64,000 bases of DNA from Erythrobacter sp. HKB08 (GCF_004114695.1 NZ_CP035310.1:558001-622000); one strand, 5' to 3'; shown: positions 51,909 through 60,937, counted from the stretch's first letter. Made by a program: numbers and translations. Notes: generated from the sequence alone by a model not told the origin.

Positions 51909-52235
51909 ATGGAACACGCTCCCTTTGTTTCGGCCGTGAAAGCCGATGCGGATTCGCAGGAATTGCGCCGCCTCGACTGGAACGAGCTGGTCGCGCGCTT
52001 CGCTGCCGCGAACGAGCTGCGCCACACGTTGCGGGGGTCGCGTCGCGGCTCCGCACGGGTCGGCGATGGCAGTTTCGCACGGCTGGCGCAGGCCGGGAGC
52101 GGCACGGTTAACCTGTCTGAGGGCGGCGTTAACCATTCCGATTTAGCTCATGGCAAAACGCCGTCCCCCAATATCAAGTCCGACGCGCTGCCGAGCGGCA
52201 CGAGCGCGGAAACCGGCGATAGAGAGTGCAAATGA
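51909..52235 (+). CDS. short protein of unknown function coupled to sciP
   Basis: A 108-residue protein with a conserved-looking first third (ELRRLDWNELVARFAAANEL) and a low-complexity second half rich in Gly, Ser and Arg. I do not recognise a domain. Two ATGs (51906, 51909) are adjacent; the second has the better distance from GGAGGG (51897-51902). Its stop overlaps the sciP start (ATGA), so it is in the same operon. Because its second half contains putative CtrA half-sites, part of it may double as the sciP promoter. Confidence 0.6.
   Translation: MEHAPFVSAVKADADSQELRRLDWNELVARFAAANELRHTLRGSRRGSARVGDGSFARLAQAGSGTVNLSEGGVNHSDLAHGKTPSPNIKSDALPSGTSAETGDRECK
52107..52134. promoter_or_regulatory. 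paired GTTAAC sites before sciP (possible CtrA half-sites)
   Basis: GGTTAACC at 52106-52113 and CGTTAACCA at 52127-52135 lie 21 bases apart, two helical turns, within the gene preceding sciP and about 100 bases before the sciP start. TTAACC is the CtrA half-site. They do not form the standard TTAA-N7-TTAA box. Confidence 0.35.
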
Positions 52236-52531
52236 TCGAGAACCAGAAAATCCGCCCCGCACAGGTAATCGGCCCGCTCGGCGAACCGCTGACGCTGGAC
52301 GATCTTCCCTCGCCGAAGACCAAGCGCTGGGTCGTGCGCCGCAAGGCCGAGGTCGTCGCTGCCGTCAACGGCGGATTGCTGACGATCGACGAAGTGCTCG
52401 AGCGCTATGGCCTCACGCTGGAGGAATTCGCTTCCTGGCAGCGCGCGGTCGACCGTTCCGGCATGCAGGGCCTGCGCGTCACGCGCATCCAGCACTACCG
52501 CGATCTCTACGAGCGCCAGCTCAAGTACTGA
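52232..52531 (+). CDS. sciP: CtrA inhibitor SciP (DUF1153 family)
   Basis: A 99-residue DNA-binding protein of the DUF1153 family. In Caulobacter SciP binds CtrA at promoters and blocks recruitment of RNA polymerase, shaping the cell cycle. Blocks here are PAQVIGPLGEPLTLDDLPSP, TKRWVVRRKAEVVAAVNGGL and a trihelical HTH (LTIDEVLERYGLTLEEFASW) followed by LRVTRIQHYR. The ATG at 52232 is preferred to a GTG six bases earlier; it is preceded by GAGAG and overlaps the stop of the upstream gene. Confidence 0.92.
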   Translation: MIENQKIRPAQVIGPLGEPLTLDDLPSPKTKRWVVRRKAEVVAAVNGGLLTIDEVLERYGLTLEEFASWQRAVDRSGMQGLRVTRIQHYRDLYERQLKY

Positions 52532-52619
52532 GTGCCGCCTGATCGGCCTGTCCACAGGGCAGGCTGACAATTCCCCTACGAAATCCTATCCCTTTGCAAC
52601 CGATCGCCAACCAGGCGGG

Positions 52620-52645
52620 GGAACCGGTTTGCCCGGCGGAACGTT
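52620..52645 (+). promoter_or_regulatory. EcfG-type general stress promoter for glsB
   Basis: GGAAC (52620-52624), 17 bases, then CGTT (52642-52645): an exact match to the alphaproteobacterial EcfG consensus GGAAC-N16/17-CGTT. The -10 ends 39 bases before the start codon of a stress-type membrane protein, an ideal position. Confidence 0.75.
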
Positions 52646-52684
52646 ATTCTTCTGCCGGCTTCCGGCGCTAAAGGAGGAATAACA

Positions 52685-52945
52685 ATGGGTTGGATTGCTA
52701 CCATCATTCTCGGCGGCATCGCCGGCTGGCTTGCAAGCATCGTGATGAACCGCGATGCCTCCATGGGGATTTTCTGGAATATCATCGTCGGCGTGATCGG
52801 CGGCCTGATCGGCAGTGCGATCGGTAACGTCACCGGCTTCCTGACCGACGATGCAGGTTGGATCATGTATCTCATCACCGCATTCGTCGGCGCAATCGTG
52901 CTGCTGGCGGTGGCGAACATGGTCCAGCGCGGACGCGTTCGCTAA
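52685..52945 (+). CDS. GlsB/YeaQ/YmgE family stress-response membrane protein
   Basis: An 86-residue inner-membrane protein of the transglycosylase-associated (GlsB/YeaQ/YmgE) family, usually induced by stress. Three glycine-rich membrane segments are visible: MGWIATIILGGIAGWLASIV, NIIVGVIGGLIGSAIGNV and MYLITAFVGAIVLLAVANMV. A near-perfect ribosome-binding site AAAGGAGGAAT is placed eight bases before the ATG, predicting strong translation. An EcfG promoter lies upstream and a terminator 27 bases downstream, so it is a single-gene unit. Confidence 0.92.
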   Translation: MGWIATIILGGIAGWLASIVMNRDASMGIFWNIIVGVIGGLIGSAIGNVTGFLTDDAGWIMYLITAFVGAIVLLAVANMVQRGRVR

Positions 52946-52971
52946 AACACTGCAATTATTGAACTACCGAC

Positions 52972-53000
52972 GGGGCGGACCTTCCAGCAAGGTCCGCCCC
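52972..53000 (+). terminator. intrinsic terminator after glsB
   Basis: GGGGCGGACCTT and AAGGTCCGCCCC form a perfect 12-pair stem with a five-base loop, followed by ATCTCGTTTC. It separates the stress gene from the efflux operon. Confidence 0.8.
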
Positions 53001-53086
53001 ATCTCGTTTCGGGGAACCATTCGTCGTCCACAAAAGTCGTCTGTCGAGAGTGGATTTTCCCCTTAGCCCAGCATGTCTAAGCCTTC

Positions 53087-53119
53087 TTGCACGTGGTGAC
53101 ATAGGGGTGTAATACACCC
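53087..53119 (+). promoter_or_regulatory. promoter with overlapping palindromic operator for the RND efflux operon
   Basis: TTGCAC (53087-53092), 17 bases, then TAATAC (53110-53115) fits a sigma-70 promoter. The palindrome GGGTGTA-A-TACACCC (53105-53119) covers the -10 completely, so a dimeric repressor bound there would block transcription. The start codon is 25 bases downstream, after AAGGGGTAAGG. No regulator gene is next to the operon. Confidence 0.65.
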
Positions 53120-53143
53120 TCAAGCCGCATCAAGGGGTAAGGC

Positions 53144-54343
53144 ATGAATTACGAAACGACCGTGCGCGCCGACCACGGTTCTGCTCTCGATGTTGATAAT
53201 GCGGACTTCGCCGAAGGCGAGGCGCCTTCGCGCACGAAGCGCAATGTCCTCATCGTGGTCGGGATCATCATCGCGCTCGCGGTGGCGATCGGCCTGTGGT
53301 TCTTCAACCAGAACGGCGAAGCTGGCACGGCCGCCATGGCCGACCGCGAAGAGCAGGCTCCGGCCATCACCGTCGTCTCCCCCGGCGCATCGACCATCGA
53401 AGGCACGATCACCGCGACCGGCACGCTTGCCGCCCGCCGCGAACTGCCCGTCGGCATCGCCGGCGAGGGTGGCCGCGTGGTCAGCGTCCCCGTCGATGCA
53501 GGCGACTGGGTTTCAGCAGGCCAGGTGCTTGCCGTCATCGATCGCTCCGTCCAGACCCAGCAGGCTGCCAGCGCTGCAGCGAATATCGAAGTCGCCCGCG
53601 CCGATGCGCAGCTTGCACAGAGCAATCTCGACCGTGCGCTCCAGCTGGTCGAGCGCGGCTTCATCTCGAAAGCCGACATCGACCGCCTGACCGCGACGCG
53701 TGATGCCGCAGCTGCCCGGGTCAAGGTCGCGCAGGCCCAGCTGTCCGAACTGCGCGCCCGCAATGCACGGCTCAATGTCGTTGCCCCGGCTTCCGGCCTC
53801 GTGCTCGAACGCAACGTCGAGCCGGGCCAGGTCGTTTCGGCCGGTTCCGGCCCGCTGTTCCGCATCGCGCGCGGCGGCGAGATGGAACTGATGGCCGAAG
53901 TTAGCGAAAACGAGCTCGCCCAGCTTTCGCCCGGCGTTCCGGCGACCATCGTTCCGGCAGGGACCGACAAGGAATTCACCGGCCAAATCTGGCAGCTTTC
54001 GCCGACGATCAATGCGCAGAGCCGCCAGGGCACGGCGCGCATCGCGCTGCCCTATGCGCCCGAACTGCGCCCGGGCGGTTTCGCCAGCGCGCGCATCAAC
54101 AGCGGCACCATCGTCGCACCGATGTTGCCCGAAAGCGCGATCATGTCGGATGAGGAGGGCAGCTTCGTCTTCGTCGTCGACGGCGAGAACAAGGTCCAGC
54201 GGCGCGCGGTCAAGACCGGCATCGTGACGCTCAACGGCATCGCGATCACCGAAGGTCTGACCGGCGATGAACAGGTCGTGCTGCAGGCAGGCGGCTTCCT
54301 GACCGAAGGCGAGACCATCTCGCCGGTGAAGGCCGAGGAGTAA
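53144..54343 (+). CDS. RND efflux periplasmic adaptor subunit
   Basis: A 399-residue membrane-fusion protein linking an RND pump to the outer membrane. One N-terminal membrane segment (about residues 32-51, NVLIVVGIIIALAVAIGLWF) is followed by the lipoyl-like part (GTLAARRELPVGIAGEGGRV, VDAGDWVSAGQVLAVIDRSV), a coiled-coil hairpin (about 135-200), and beta-barrel blocks (VVAPASGLVLERNVEPGQVV). It is anchored by the helix, not by a lipid. The pump gene starts seven bases later. No TolC-like gene is in the window, so the outer-membrane partner must be encoded elsewhere. Confidence 0.93.
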   Translation: MNYETTVRADHGSALDVDNADFAEGEAPSRTKRNVLIVVGIIIALAVAIGLWFFNQNGEAGTAAMADREEQAPAITVVSPGASTIEGTITATGTLAARRELPVGIAGEGGRVVSVPVDAGDWVSAGQVLAVIDRSVQTQQAASAAANIEVARADAQLAQSNLDRALQLVERGFISKADIDRLTATRDAAAARVKVAQAQLSELRARNARLNVVAPASGLVLERNVEPGQVVSAGSGPLFRIARGGEMELMAEVSENELAQLSPGVPATIVPAGTDKEFTGQIWQLSPTINAQSRQGTARIALPYAPELRPGGFASARINSGTIVAPMLPESAIMSDEEGSFVFVVDGENKVQRRAVKTGIVTLNGIAITEGLTGDEQVVLQAGGFLTEGETISPVKAEE

Positions 54344-54349
54344 GCCGCA

Positions 54350-57300
54350 ATGAATTTCCGCAACATCTCCGCATGGTCGATCCGCAACCCGGTCATTCCG
54401 CTGGTTGCCTTCACCGCGCTGCTTTTCGCGGGGCTGCTCAGCTTTGCGCGGATGGATGTGGTGAACAACCCGGACATCGAATTCCCCGCGGTGCAGGTCA
54501 ACATCTCGCAGCCCGGCGCCGCGCCGAGCGAGATCGAGAACCAGATCACCCAGCGGGTCGAGGCCGCGGTGCGTGCGGTCAACGGCGTCAACACGATCAA
54601 CTCGACCGCGAGCGAAGGTAACAGCTCGACCTTCATCGAGTTCGAGATCGGCACCGACCCGAACGATGCCGTGGCCGAAGTGAAGAACGCGGTCGATACG
54701 GTCCGCGGCAGCCTGCCCGACGGCATCCTCGAACCGCGCATCCAGAAGGTCGAGATCGCCGGCGGCTTCCTCGGCATCTACGCGGTCGAAGCCGACGACA
54801 TGACGATCGAACAGCTTAGCTGGTTCATCGATGATACGGTCGCCAAGCGCCTGCTGGCAGTCGACGGCATGGCCGAAGTCGGCCGCTTCGGCGGCGTCAA
54901 TCGCGAGATCGAAGTCATCCTCGACCTCGACCGGATGCAGGCCCTCGGCGTCACTGCATCGCAGATCAATGGCGTGCTGCGGCAGGACAACCTCGATGCT
55001 GCAGGCGGCATGGCCGAAGTGGGCGGCACCCGCCAGTCGGTCCGCGTGCTCGGCAACAACGATTCCGCATACGACCTCTCGCAGCGCCAGATCCGCGTCT
55101 CGGGCGGCCAGACGGTCAAGCTCGCCGACGTCGCCACGGTGCGCGACGGCTATAGCGAGCGAACCTCGATCAGCATGGTGCGCGGCAAGGAAGTGGTGAA
55201 CTTCTACATGTCGCGCGCGAAGGGCGCGTCCGACGTGACCGCCTTCGACCAGGCCAAGGTCATCATCGACGAGATCGATGCCGAGAACCCGGGCGTATCC
55301 TTCATCCCGCTGTTCAACACGGTGAAATACACCGAGGAGCAGTACGAAACCTCGATCGCTGCGATGGTCGAAGGCGCGCTGCTTGCGGTCGTGGTCGTGT
55401 TCCTCTTCCTGCGCGACTGGCGCGCGACGATCATCTCCGCCGTCGCCATCCCCCTGTCCGCGATTCCGACCTTCTGGTTCATGGACCTGCTCGGGTTCAA
55501 CCTGAACCAGCTGTCCCTCCTCGCATTGGCCCTCGTGGCCGGGGTCCTGGTCGACGATGCGATCGTGGAGATCGAGAACATCGTCAGACACATGCGAATG
55601 GGCAAATCCGCCTACCAGGCGTCGATCGACGCGGCCGACGAGATCGGCCTGCCGGTCGTCGCGACCAGCTTCTGTATCGTCGCGGTGTTCCTGCCGGTCG
55701 GCCTGATGCCCGGTATCTCCGGCCAGTTCTTCAAGAACTTCGGCATCACCGTGGTCGTCGCCGTGCTCATGTCGCTGGCGGTAGCCCGCATGATCACGCC
55801 GATGCTGGCGGCCTATTTCCTCAAGGCGAAGGGCCATGCCGCCCATGGCGAGGGCAAATGGATGGACCGCTACATGGCCGTCCTTCGCTGGTCGCTCGAC
55901 CGCGGCAAGATGTACGACCGGCGCGAAGGCCTGCCGGGCCCGAAGCGTCGCTGGCTCTACGTCATCGCCTTCATCGCGACGATCCTGGTCATGCTCGTGG
56001 TGCCTGCCGGCGTGGTCATGGCGAGCCATGGCATGATCGCCGGCCTCGGCATCCCCGATGCCGTGGGGACTGCGATTTCGTCCGACCCCGATTCCATCCT
56101 CGCGCTGATCGCGACGCGCATCATCGGCATCCTCCAGTTCGCCATCGCCATCGGTCTCGGCTTCGCTGCCGGCTGGCTGACGCTCAAGCTCATCGGCCTG
56201 CCGTGGCGCTTCTTCGGCGAACGCATCGGGCAGTCGTGGAAATATCTCGAGGCGCGCTTCTACGACCACCGCGCATGGATGCTGATGGTCGGCTTCTTCT
56301 CGCTGATGTTCACGATCCTGCTGTTCGGCACCGTGCCGGCGCAGTTCCAGCCGAACATCAACAGCGAGAACAGCCGCGTCGAAATCGAGATGGTGCCCGG
56401 CACCACGCTCGCGACGACCCAGCGCGTCGCGCGCGAAGTTGCCGACATCCTCTACGAACAGCCCGAGGTCGACATGGCGCTCGAGCGGGTCCGCGAAGGC
56501 CAGGCGACGATCTACATCACGCTCAAGGAAGACCGCGAGAAAACCTCGATCCAGTTCGAGCGCGATCTTGCCCCGACGCTGGCGAAGATCCCCGACGCGC
56601 GCGTGCGCTTCCAGTCGCAGTCCGGCGGCTTCGGTTCGGGCCGCGACCTGACCGTCATGCTGGCAGGCTCCGATCCGGAGCTGCTTGAAGCGACTGCGCA
56701 GCAGCTGGTCGAGGAAATGAAGGGCCTCGACACGCTCGTCGCGCCGCGTATCAGCGCCGACATCAACCGGCCCGAGATCATCATCGAGCCGCGCGAAGAC
56801 CTCGCTGCCGAGCTCGGCGTGAGCACCATTGCACTCAGCCAGACGATCCGTATCGCGACCATGGGCGAGATCGAGCAGAACGCGGCGAAGTTCTCGCTGT
56901 CCGACCGCCAGATCCCGATCCGCGTCCGCCTCCCGCAATCCTCGCGGCAGGACCTGACGACGCTGCGCAACCTGCCGGTCCCGACCTCCTCGGGCGGTTC
57001 GGTCCCGCTCGAGCGCGTGGCCAACATCCGCTTCGGCTCCGGCCCGACGGCGATCCAGCGCTACAACCAGAACCGCCGGGTACTGGTCGGTGCCGACCTT
57101 GCGCAGGGCGTCATCAAGGGCGAAGCGCAGCAGCAGGTCGATGCCTTGCCGACGCTCGCCAACCTCCCGCAGGGCGTCATCCGCGACGTGGTGGGCGAGG
57201 ACGAGTGGCAGCAGGAACTGGTCAGCAGCCTGTTCACCGCGATCATCGCCGGCTTCCTGCTCGTGTTCGCCGTGCTGGTCCTGCTCTACAAGCGACTGAT

Positions 57301-57871
57301 GAGTCCGCTGGTCAACATGACCTCGCTGCTGCTCGCGCCGCTCGGAGGTATCTTCCTCGTCTGGCTCGTCGGCCAGCCGCAATCCATGCCGGTCTATATC
57401 GGCGTGCTGCTGCTGCTCGGCATCGTCTCGAAGAACTCGATCCTGCTGATCGACTTCGCGATCGAGGCAATGGATGCAGGGGTCGAGAAATACGAGGCGA
57501 TCGTCGATGCGGGCCACAAGCGTGCACAGCCGATCGTCATGACCACCGTCGCCATGACGGCGGGCATGGTGCCGATCGCGCTGTCGCTTTCGGGTGACGG
57601 GGCATGGCGCGCACCGATGGGCACCATGGTCATCGGCGGCCTGATCCTTTCGACCGTGCTGACGCTGCTGATCGTTCCCGCGGGCTTCAGCCTGGCGGAC
57701 GGTTTCGAGCGCCGCGTCGGTCCGTGGATGCGCCAGCGCTTCCTGACCTATCGTCCCGGTGATGCCGGCTCGCGCGGCGGGCATGGTCCCGAAACGCAGC
57801 CGCAGCCGCAGCCCGAAGGCCCGACCCCGGCGACGCGAATTTCGCCCGACGAGGGCCACCCGGCCGAGTGA
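54350..57871 (+). CDS. RND efflux transporter permease (AcrB/HAE1-like)
   Basis: A 1173-residue proton-driven pump. [20 protein letters not shown] starts TM1; the proton-relay aspartates are in [20 protein letters not shown] in TM4. It has the two large periplasmic loops, and late segments such as [20 protein letters not shown] and [20 protein letters not shown]. It is about 130 residues longer than AcrB. The extra length is mostly at about residues 517-640, between TM6 and TM7, and contains two further hydrophobic segments (see findings). Substrates cannot be predicted. Confidence 0.93.
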   Translation: MNFRNISAWSIRNPVIPLVAFTALLFAGLLSFARMDVVNNPDIEFPAVQVNISQPGAAPSEIENQITQRVEAAVRAVNGVNTINSTASEGNSSTFIEFEIGTDPNDAVAEVKNAVDTVRGSLPDGILEPRIQKVEIAGGFLGIYAVEADDMTIEQLSWFIDDTVAKRLLAVDGMAEVGRFGGVNREIEVILDLDRMQALGVTASQINGVLRQDNLDAAGGMAEVGGTRQSVRVLGNNDSAYDLSQRQIRVSGGQTVKLADVATVRDGYSERTSISMVRGKEVVNFYMSRAKGASDVTAFDQAKVIIDEIDAENPGVSFIPLFNTVKYTEEQYETSIAAMVEGALLAVVVVFLFLRDWRATIISAVAIPLSAIPTFWFMDLLGFNLNQLSLLALALVAGVLVDDAIVEIENIVRHMRMGKSAYQASIDAADEIGLPVVATSFCIVAVFLPVGLMPGISGQFFKNFGITVVVAVLMSLAVARMITPMLAAYFLKAKGHAAHGEGKWMDRYMAVLRWSLDRGKMYDRREGLPGPKRRWLYVIAFIATILVMLVVPAGVVMASHGMIAGLGIPDAVGTAISSDPDSILALIATRIIGILQFAIAIGLGFAAGWLTLKLIGLPWRFFGERIGQSWKYLEARFYDHRAWMLMVGFFSLMFTILLFGTVPAQFQPNINSENSRVEIEMVPGTTLATTQRVAREVADILYEQPEVDMALERVREGQATIYITLKEDREKTSIQFERDLAPTLAKIPDARVRFQSQSGGFGSGRDLTVMLAGSDPELLEATAQQLVEEMKGLDTLVAPRISADINRPEIIIEPREDLAAELGVSTIALSQTIRIATMGEIEQNAAKFSLSDRQIPIRVRLPQSSRQDLTTLRNLPVPTSSGGSVPLERVANIRFGSGPTAIQRYNQNRRVLVGADLAQGVIKGEAQQQVDALPTLANLPQGVIRDVVGEDEWQQELVSSLFTAIIAGFLLVFAVLVLLYKRLMSPLVNMTSLLLAPLGGIFLVWLVGQPQSMPVYIGVLLLLGIVSKNSILLIDFAIEAMDAGVEKYEAIVDAGHKRAQPIVMTTVAMTAGMVPIALSLSGDGAWRAPMGTMVIGGLILSTVLTLLIVPAGFSLADGFERRVGPWMRQRFLTYRPGDAGSRGGHGPETQPQPQPEGPTPATRISPDEGHPAE

Positions 57872-59142
57872 GCGATAACCCCGATGCCGCGGTGACATCC
57901 GCCACGCGCCTGCCGCCCGACCGGGCGCGCAGGATGCGCTGGACCGCGACTGCGATGCTGTTCGTGATGGCGGCGGTGTTCGTCCTCACCAAGCAGTATC
58001 TCGGCGTGCATCCGGCGTGGGGCTACGCCCATGCCTTCGCCGAGGCCGCGATGGTCGGCGGGCTGGCCGACTGGTTCGCCGTCACCGCGCTGTTCCGCCA
58101 TCCGCTCGGCATCCCGATCCCGCACACCGCGATCATCCCGGAAAACAAGGACCGCATCGCCGATACGATGGCGCAGTTCCTGCGGGAGAATTTCCTCACC
58201 CCGTCGGTCGTCGCGCGGCGCATGAGCGGGATGAATGTCGCAGGCGCAATGGGCGATTTTCTAGTCGCGCCGCAGGGCGAAACGCGCTCGCGCATCACCG
58301 GCGGCGCGGCGGAATTGCTCGCGGAAATCCTGGAATCGCTCGATCCGGCCCGGCTCGGCACACAGGTCCGCTCTGGCCTGAAGGGGCAGGTCGCCAAGAT
58401 CGACGTCGCCCCGCTGCTCGGCCGGATGCTCGAAAGCGCGATTGCCGACAACAAGCACCTGCCGCTGATGGACGGGCTGATCCGGTGGACCGGCCTGACG
58501 CTCGAGGACAATGAGGAAACCGTCCGCGAGATCATCAAGACGCGCGCTAATGCCGTGCTGCGCTGGACCGGCCTCGACGAGCGGATTTCCAATTCGGTGC
58601 TCGACGGGCTCTATCGCCTGCTCGCCGAAGTGCTGGTCGATCCCGAACACCCGCTGCGCGGCAAGGTCGAGGAAGGCCTCGCGACGCTCGCGCAGGACTT
58701 GCAGCACGATCCCAAGACCCGCGAGCGGATCGAGAACCTCAAGCGCGAAATGCTCGAGAACCCCGCCGTCGCCGAATGGTGGATGGGCGTGTGGGAGCGT
58801 ATCCGCCAGTCGCTGATCCGCCGTGCACGCGATCCCGACAGCCAGCTCGGCGGCGACTTGCGGCAGAGCCTCAGCGAACTGGGCGAGGCGCTCAAGAAGG
58901 ACCAGCGCCTGCAGATGCAGGTCAACCGCTTCGCCCGCCGCACCGCGGTCGGCGTGGCGACGCGCTATGGCGACCAGATCGTCCAGCTCGTTTCGGAAAC
59001 TGTGCGCCGCTGGGATGCCCGCACGCTGACCGACCGGGTCGAGGGCGCGGTCGGGCGCGACCTCCAGTTCATCCGCATCAACGGCACGCTCGTCGGCGGG
59101 CTGGTCGGCATGACCATCCACTTCATCGACAGCCTGATCTGA
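57868..59142 (+). CDS. DUF445 family membrane protein
   Basis: A 424-residue protein of the DUF445 (YjiN-like) family, function unknown. An N-terminal membrane segment (about residues 28-45, TATAMLFVMAAVFVLTKQYL) is followed by EAAMVGGLADWFAVTALFRH, the family hallmark. A long helical cytoplasmic or periplasmic region leads to a C-terminal membrane segment (INGTLVGGLVGMTIHFIDSL). The GTG start at 57868 overlaps the pump stop (GTGA), so it is in the efflux operon. Confidence 0.9.
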   Translation: MSDNPDAAVTSATRLPPDRARRMRWTATAMLFVMAAVFVLTKQYLGVHPAWGYAHAFAEAAMVGGLADWFAVTALFRHPLGIPIPHTAIIPENKDRIADTMAQFLRENFLTPSVVARRMSGMNVAGAMGDFLVAPQGETRSRITGGAAELLAEILESLDPARLGTQVRSGLKGQVAKIDVAPLLGRMLESAIADNKHLPLMDGLIRWTGLTLEDNEETVREIIKTRANAVLRWTGLDERISNSVLDGLYRLLAEVLVDPEHPLRGKVEEGLATLAQDLQHDPKTRERIENLKREMLENPAVAEWWMGVWERIRQSLIRRARDPDSQLGGDLRQSLSELGEALKKDQRLQMQVNRFARRTAVGVATRYGDQIVQLVSETVRRWDARTLTDRVEGAVGRDLQFIRINGTLVGGLVGMTIHFIDSLI

Positions 59143-59672
59143 TGGCCGGCCCGTGGCTCGAGACCGAACGGCTTGAGCTGTGGCAGCCCGATGTCGCCGA
59201 CATCCACCCGCTGTTCGCCATCGTCTCCGAAGAGAACACGCGGCGCTACCTCGGTCCCGAGCCAACCATGCCCGACCACTTCATGCGCTTTACCCGCAAT
59301 GCGGGCAGCTGGAGCCTCTATGGCTACGGCCTCCTGATGCTCCGCGAGCGCGGCGGCGACGGGCGACTGCTCGGCAATTGCGGGATATTCCATTCCTTCC
59401 GTGGGCTGGGCGAGGATTTCGACGACCGGCCCGAGGCGGGCTGGATCCTGAGCGAGGAGGCGGCGGGCAAGGGCTATGTCGGCGAGGCCATGCGCGCGAT
59501 CTTCGACTGGTTCGATCGCGAGTTCGGTGCCGAGGTCGTGTGCCTGATCGAACCGGCCAACGCCCCGTCGATACGCCTTGCCGAAAAGCTCGGCTTCGAG
59601 CCGCTGCGCAGGGCAAACATGCCTGACGGATCGCCGGTCAACCTCTACCGCCGCCCGCCACCCGCCAGCTAG
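59142..59672 (+). CDS. GNAT family N-acetyltransferase
   Basis: A 176-residue acetyltransferase of the RimJ/RimL-like GNAT group. LETERLELWQPDVADIHPLF at the start, GNCGIFHSFRG, GWILSEEAAGKGYVGEAMRA (acetyl-CoA loop, Q/RxxGxG/A type) and LIEPANAPSIRLAEKLGFEP mark the fold. The ATG overlaps the DUF445 stop by one base (TGATG), making it the last gene of the efflux operon. The target, protein or small molecule, is unknown. Confidence 0.88.
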   Translation: MAGPWLETERLELWQPDVADIHPLFAIVSEENTRRYLGPEPTMPDHFMRFTRNAGSWSLYGYGLLMLRERGGDGRLLGNCGIFHSFRGLGEDFDDRPEAGWILSEEAAGKGYVGEAMRAIFDWFDREFGAEVVCLIEPANAPSIRLAEKLGFEPLRRANMPDGSPVNLYRRPPPAS

Positions 59673-59710
59673 CCTGCCCGCAAGCGGCGCGATTTCTCTA
59701 CAATCGGGTC

Positions 59711-60163
59711 ATGGCAAAGGACCTTGCCCCTCCTACAAGCTGGCGCGAGTTCGAATTGCGCAGCGGCGAGCAGGCCGTAATCAACGGCGCGATGATGTGC
59801 GCGGTCTCCGACGCTTGCCTGCGCGTTGGTTCGGGCGCGAGCCTGCTCACGGCAGCGACGCTGTGGCACAGCAGGCGGCACGACGGCCTCGCCTCGTCGC
59901 TCTACTATGCGACACTGGCTGCAGCCGATGCCGGGCGGCTCGATCCGGAGACCCGCCACCGCCTGCTCGACCTGCTCGGGACGGTCGTCTCGCGCCTGCG
60001 GACCCATGCGGCGCAGGTCGAATGCGCGCGATATGCTGCGGCCATCGGTGCCTTCGATGCGCCCGCCGCGCTCGATGCAGCGAGGCGCCTTGCGACGATG
60101 GACAGTGCCGGGCGGCAGCCCGCGCCAAGGCTCTCCCAGGCGCCGGTCGGTAGTCATACCTAG
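59711..60163 (+). CDS. hypothetical protein
   Basis: A 150-residue mainly alpha-helical protein with no signal peptide or membrane segment. It has an Ala/Leu/Arg-rich body (SSLYYATLAAADAGRLDPET, RLLDLLGTVVSRLRTHAAQV). I recognise no family. A TACAAT -10-like box lies just upstream (about 59700), very near the ATG. It precedes the sigma-factor-like gene by 71 bases on the same strand, so the two may be functionally linked. Confidence 0.55.
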   Translation: MAKDLAPPTSWREFELRSGEQAVINGAMMCAVSDACLRVGSGASLLTAATLWHSRRHDGLASSLYYATLAAADAGRLDPETRHRLLDLLGTVVSRLRTHAAQVECARYAAAIGAFDAPAALDAARRLATMDSAGRQPAPRLSQAPVGSHT

Positions 60164-60234
60164 CGCCGCGGCAAGCGCCCGGGAAAGCGGCATCCCTATC
60201 CTGACGAGACCGGACACGCGCCAGGGGAGCCGGA

Positions 60235-60855
60235 ATGCCGTCACTTGCCAGCAGGATCGAGGAAGTCGCTTCGGCGATAGTGGCAGAACGCGGCCGCGAA
60301 CAGGAGCGAGCCGACCGGCACTTCCGCCAGTTGCTCGAAATGCTCGGGCCGCGCATCCGCTATCTCGGCGCGCGCTACGGCCTGTCGGACATGCGCGAGG
60401 ATGCATGGCAGGCCTGCGCGCTCGGCATCCACCGCGCCCTGCTGAGCTACGAACCGGGCAAGGCCAGTTTCTCGACCCATGCGACATGGCAGATGCGCGG
60501 CGAATTGCAGTCGCTGCGACACAGGGTCAGGCTCGACCAGCGCGATAGCGCCAAAGCCGCCGGGATCACCACGGTGGCGATCGAGGGACTGCGGCAGGGT
60601 GAGGCCCGGCAGTTGTTCGAGATCGTCGACGACGAGGCGCAGCCGGATGTCGAGCGCGCGGCTTCCGACCATCTCGCCTATCGCTCGATCAGCGCCCTGC
60701 TCGACCGCCTCGAGGCTACGCCTTCGGACCGATCGACCATGCTCGCGGCACTGTTCGGCGATTCCCCCCTGGGGGCCACCCGCGAACAGCGAGAGAAAGA
60801 CCGGCAGGTCGTGCGGCGGCTGTCCCGCAATTGCCGCAAGCTGGTCGCCGGCTGA
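60235..60855 (+). CDS. orphan sigma-70-like factor lacking a clear region 4
   Basis: A 206-residue protein. Residues about 27-100 match sigma region 2: DAWQACALGIHRALLSYEPG followed by FSTHATWQMRGELQSLRHRV, equivalent to the core-binding helix and the -10 recognition helix. After about residue 150 no convincing region 4 helix-turn-helix is seen; the C-terminus (LLDRLEATPSDRSTMLAALF, then REQREKDRQVVRRLSRN) is only faintly similar. No anti-sigma gene is recognised nearby. The ATG follows AGGGGAGCC. It could be a divergent group 3 sigma or a sigma-like regulator. Confidence 0.65.
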   Translation: MPSLASRIEEVASAIVAERGREQERADRHFRQLLEMLGPRIRYLGARYGLSDMREDAWQACALGIHRALLSYEPGKASFSTHATWQMRGELQSLRHRVRLDQRDSAKAAGITTVAIEGLRQGEARQLFEIVDDEAQPDVERAASDHLAYRSISALLDRLEATPSDRSTMLAALFGDSPLGATREQREKDRQVVRRLSRNCRKLVAG

Positions 60856-60888
60856 GCGGTTCGGCGCGGGCCGGGGTCCGGACAAAGA

Positions 60889-60922
60889 AAAGGCGGCAAC
60901 GCAACGAAGCGAAGCCGCCTTT
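60889..60922. terminator. bidirectional terminator between the sigma-like gene and etfA
   Basis: AAAGGCGGC (60889-60897) and GCCGCCTTT (60914-60922) form a perfect nine-pair stem with a 16-base loop. The minus side continues TCTTTG. It lies between the convergent genes. Confidence 0.65.
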
Positions 60923-60937
60923 GCTTTGGATCGTCTA

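Noticed and set aside
53513-57898. A 1461-codon open frame on the minus strand opposite the efflux genes
   Set aside because: It runs antisense to two clear RND genes with all family motifs. Long antisense frames are common in GC-rich DNA, and the translation is rich in His, Asp, Arg and Gly without any domain.
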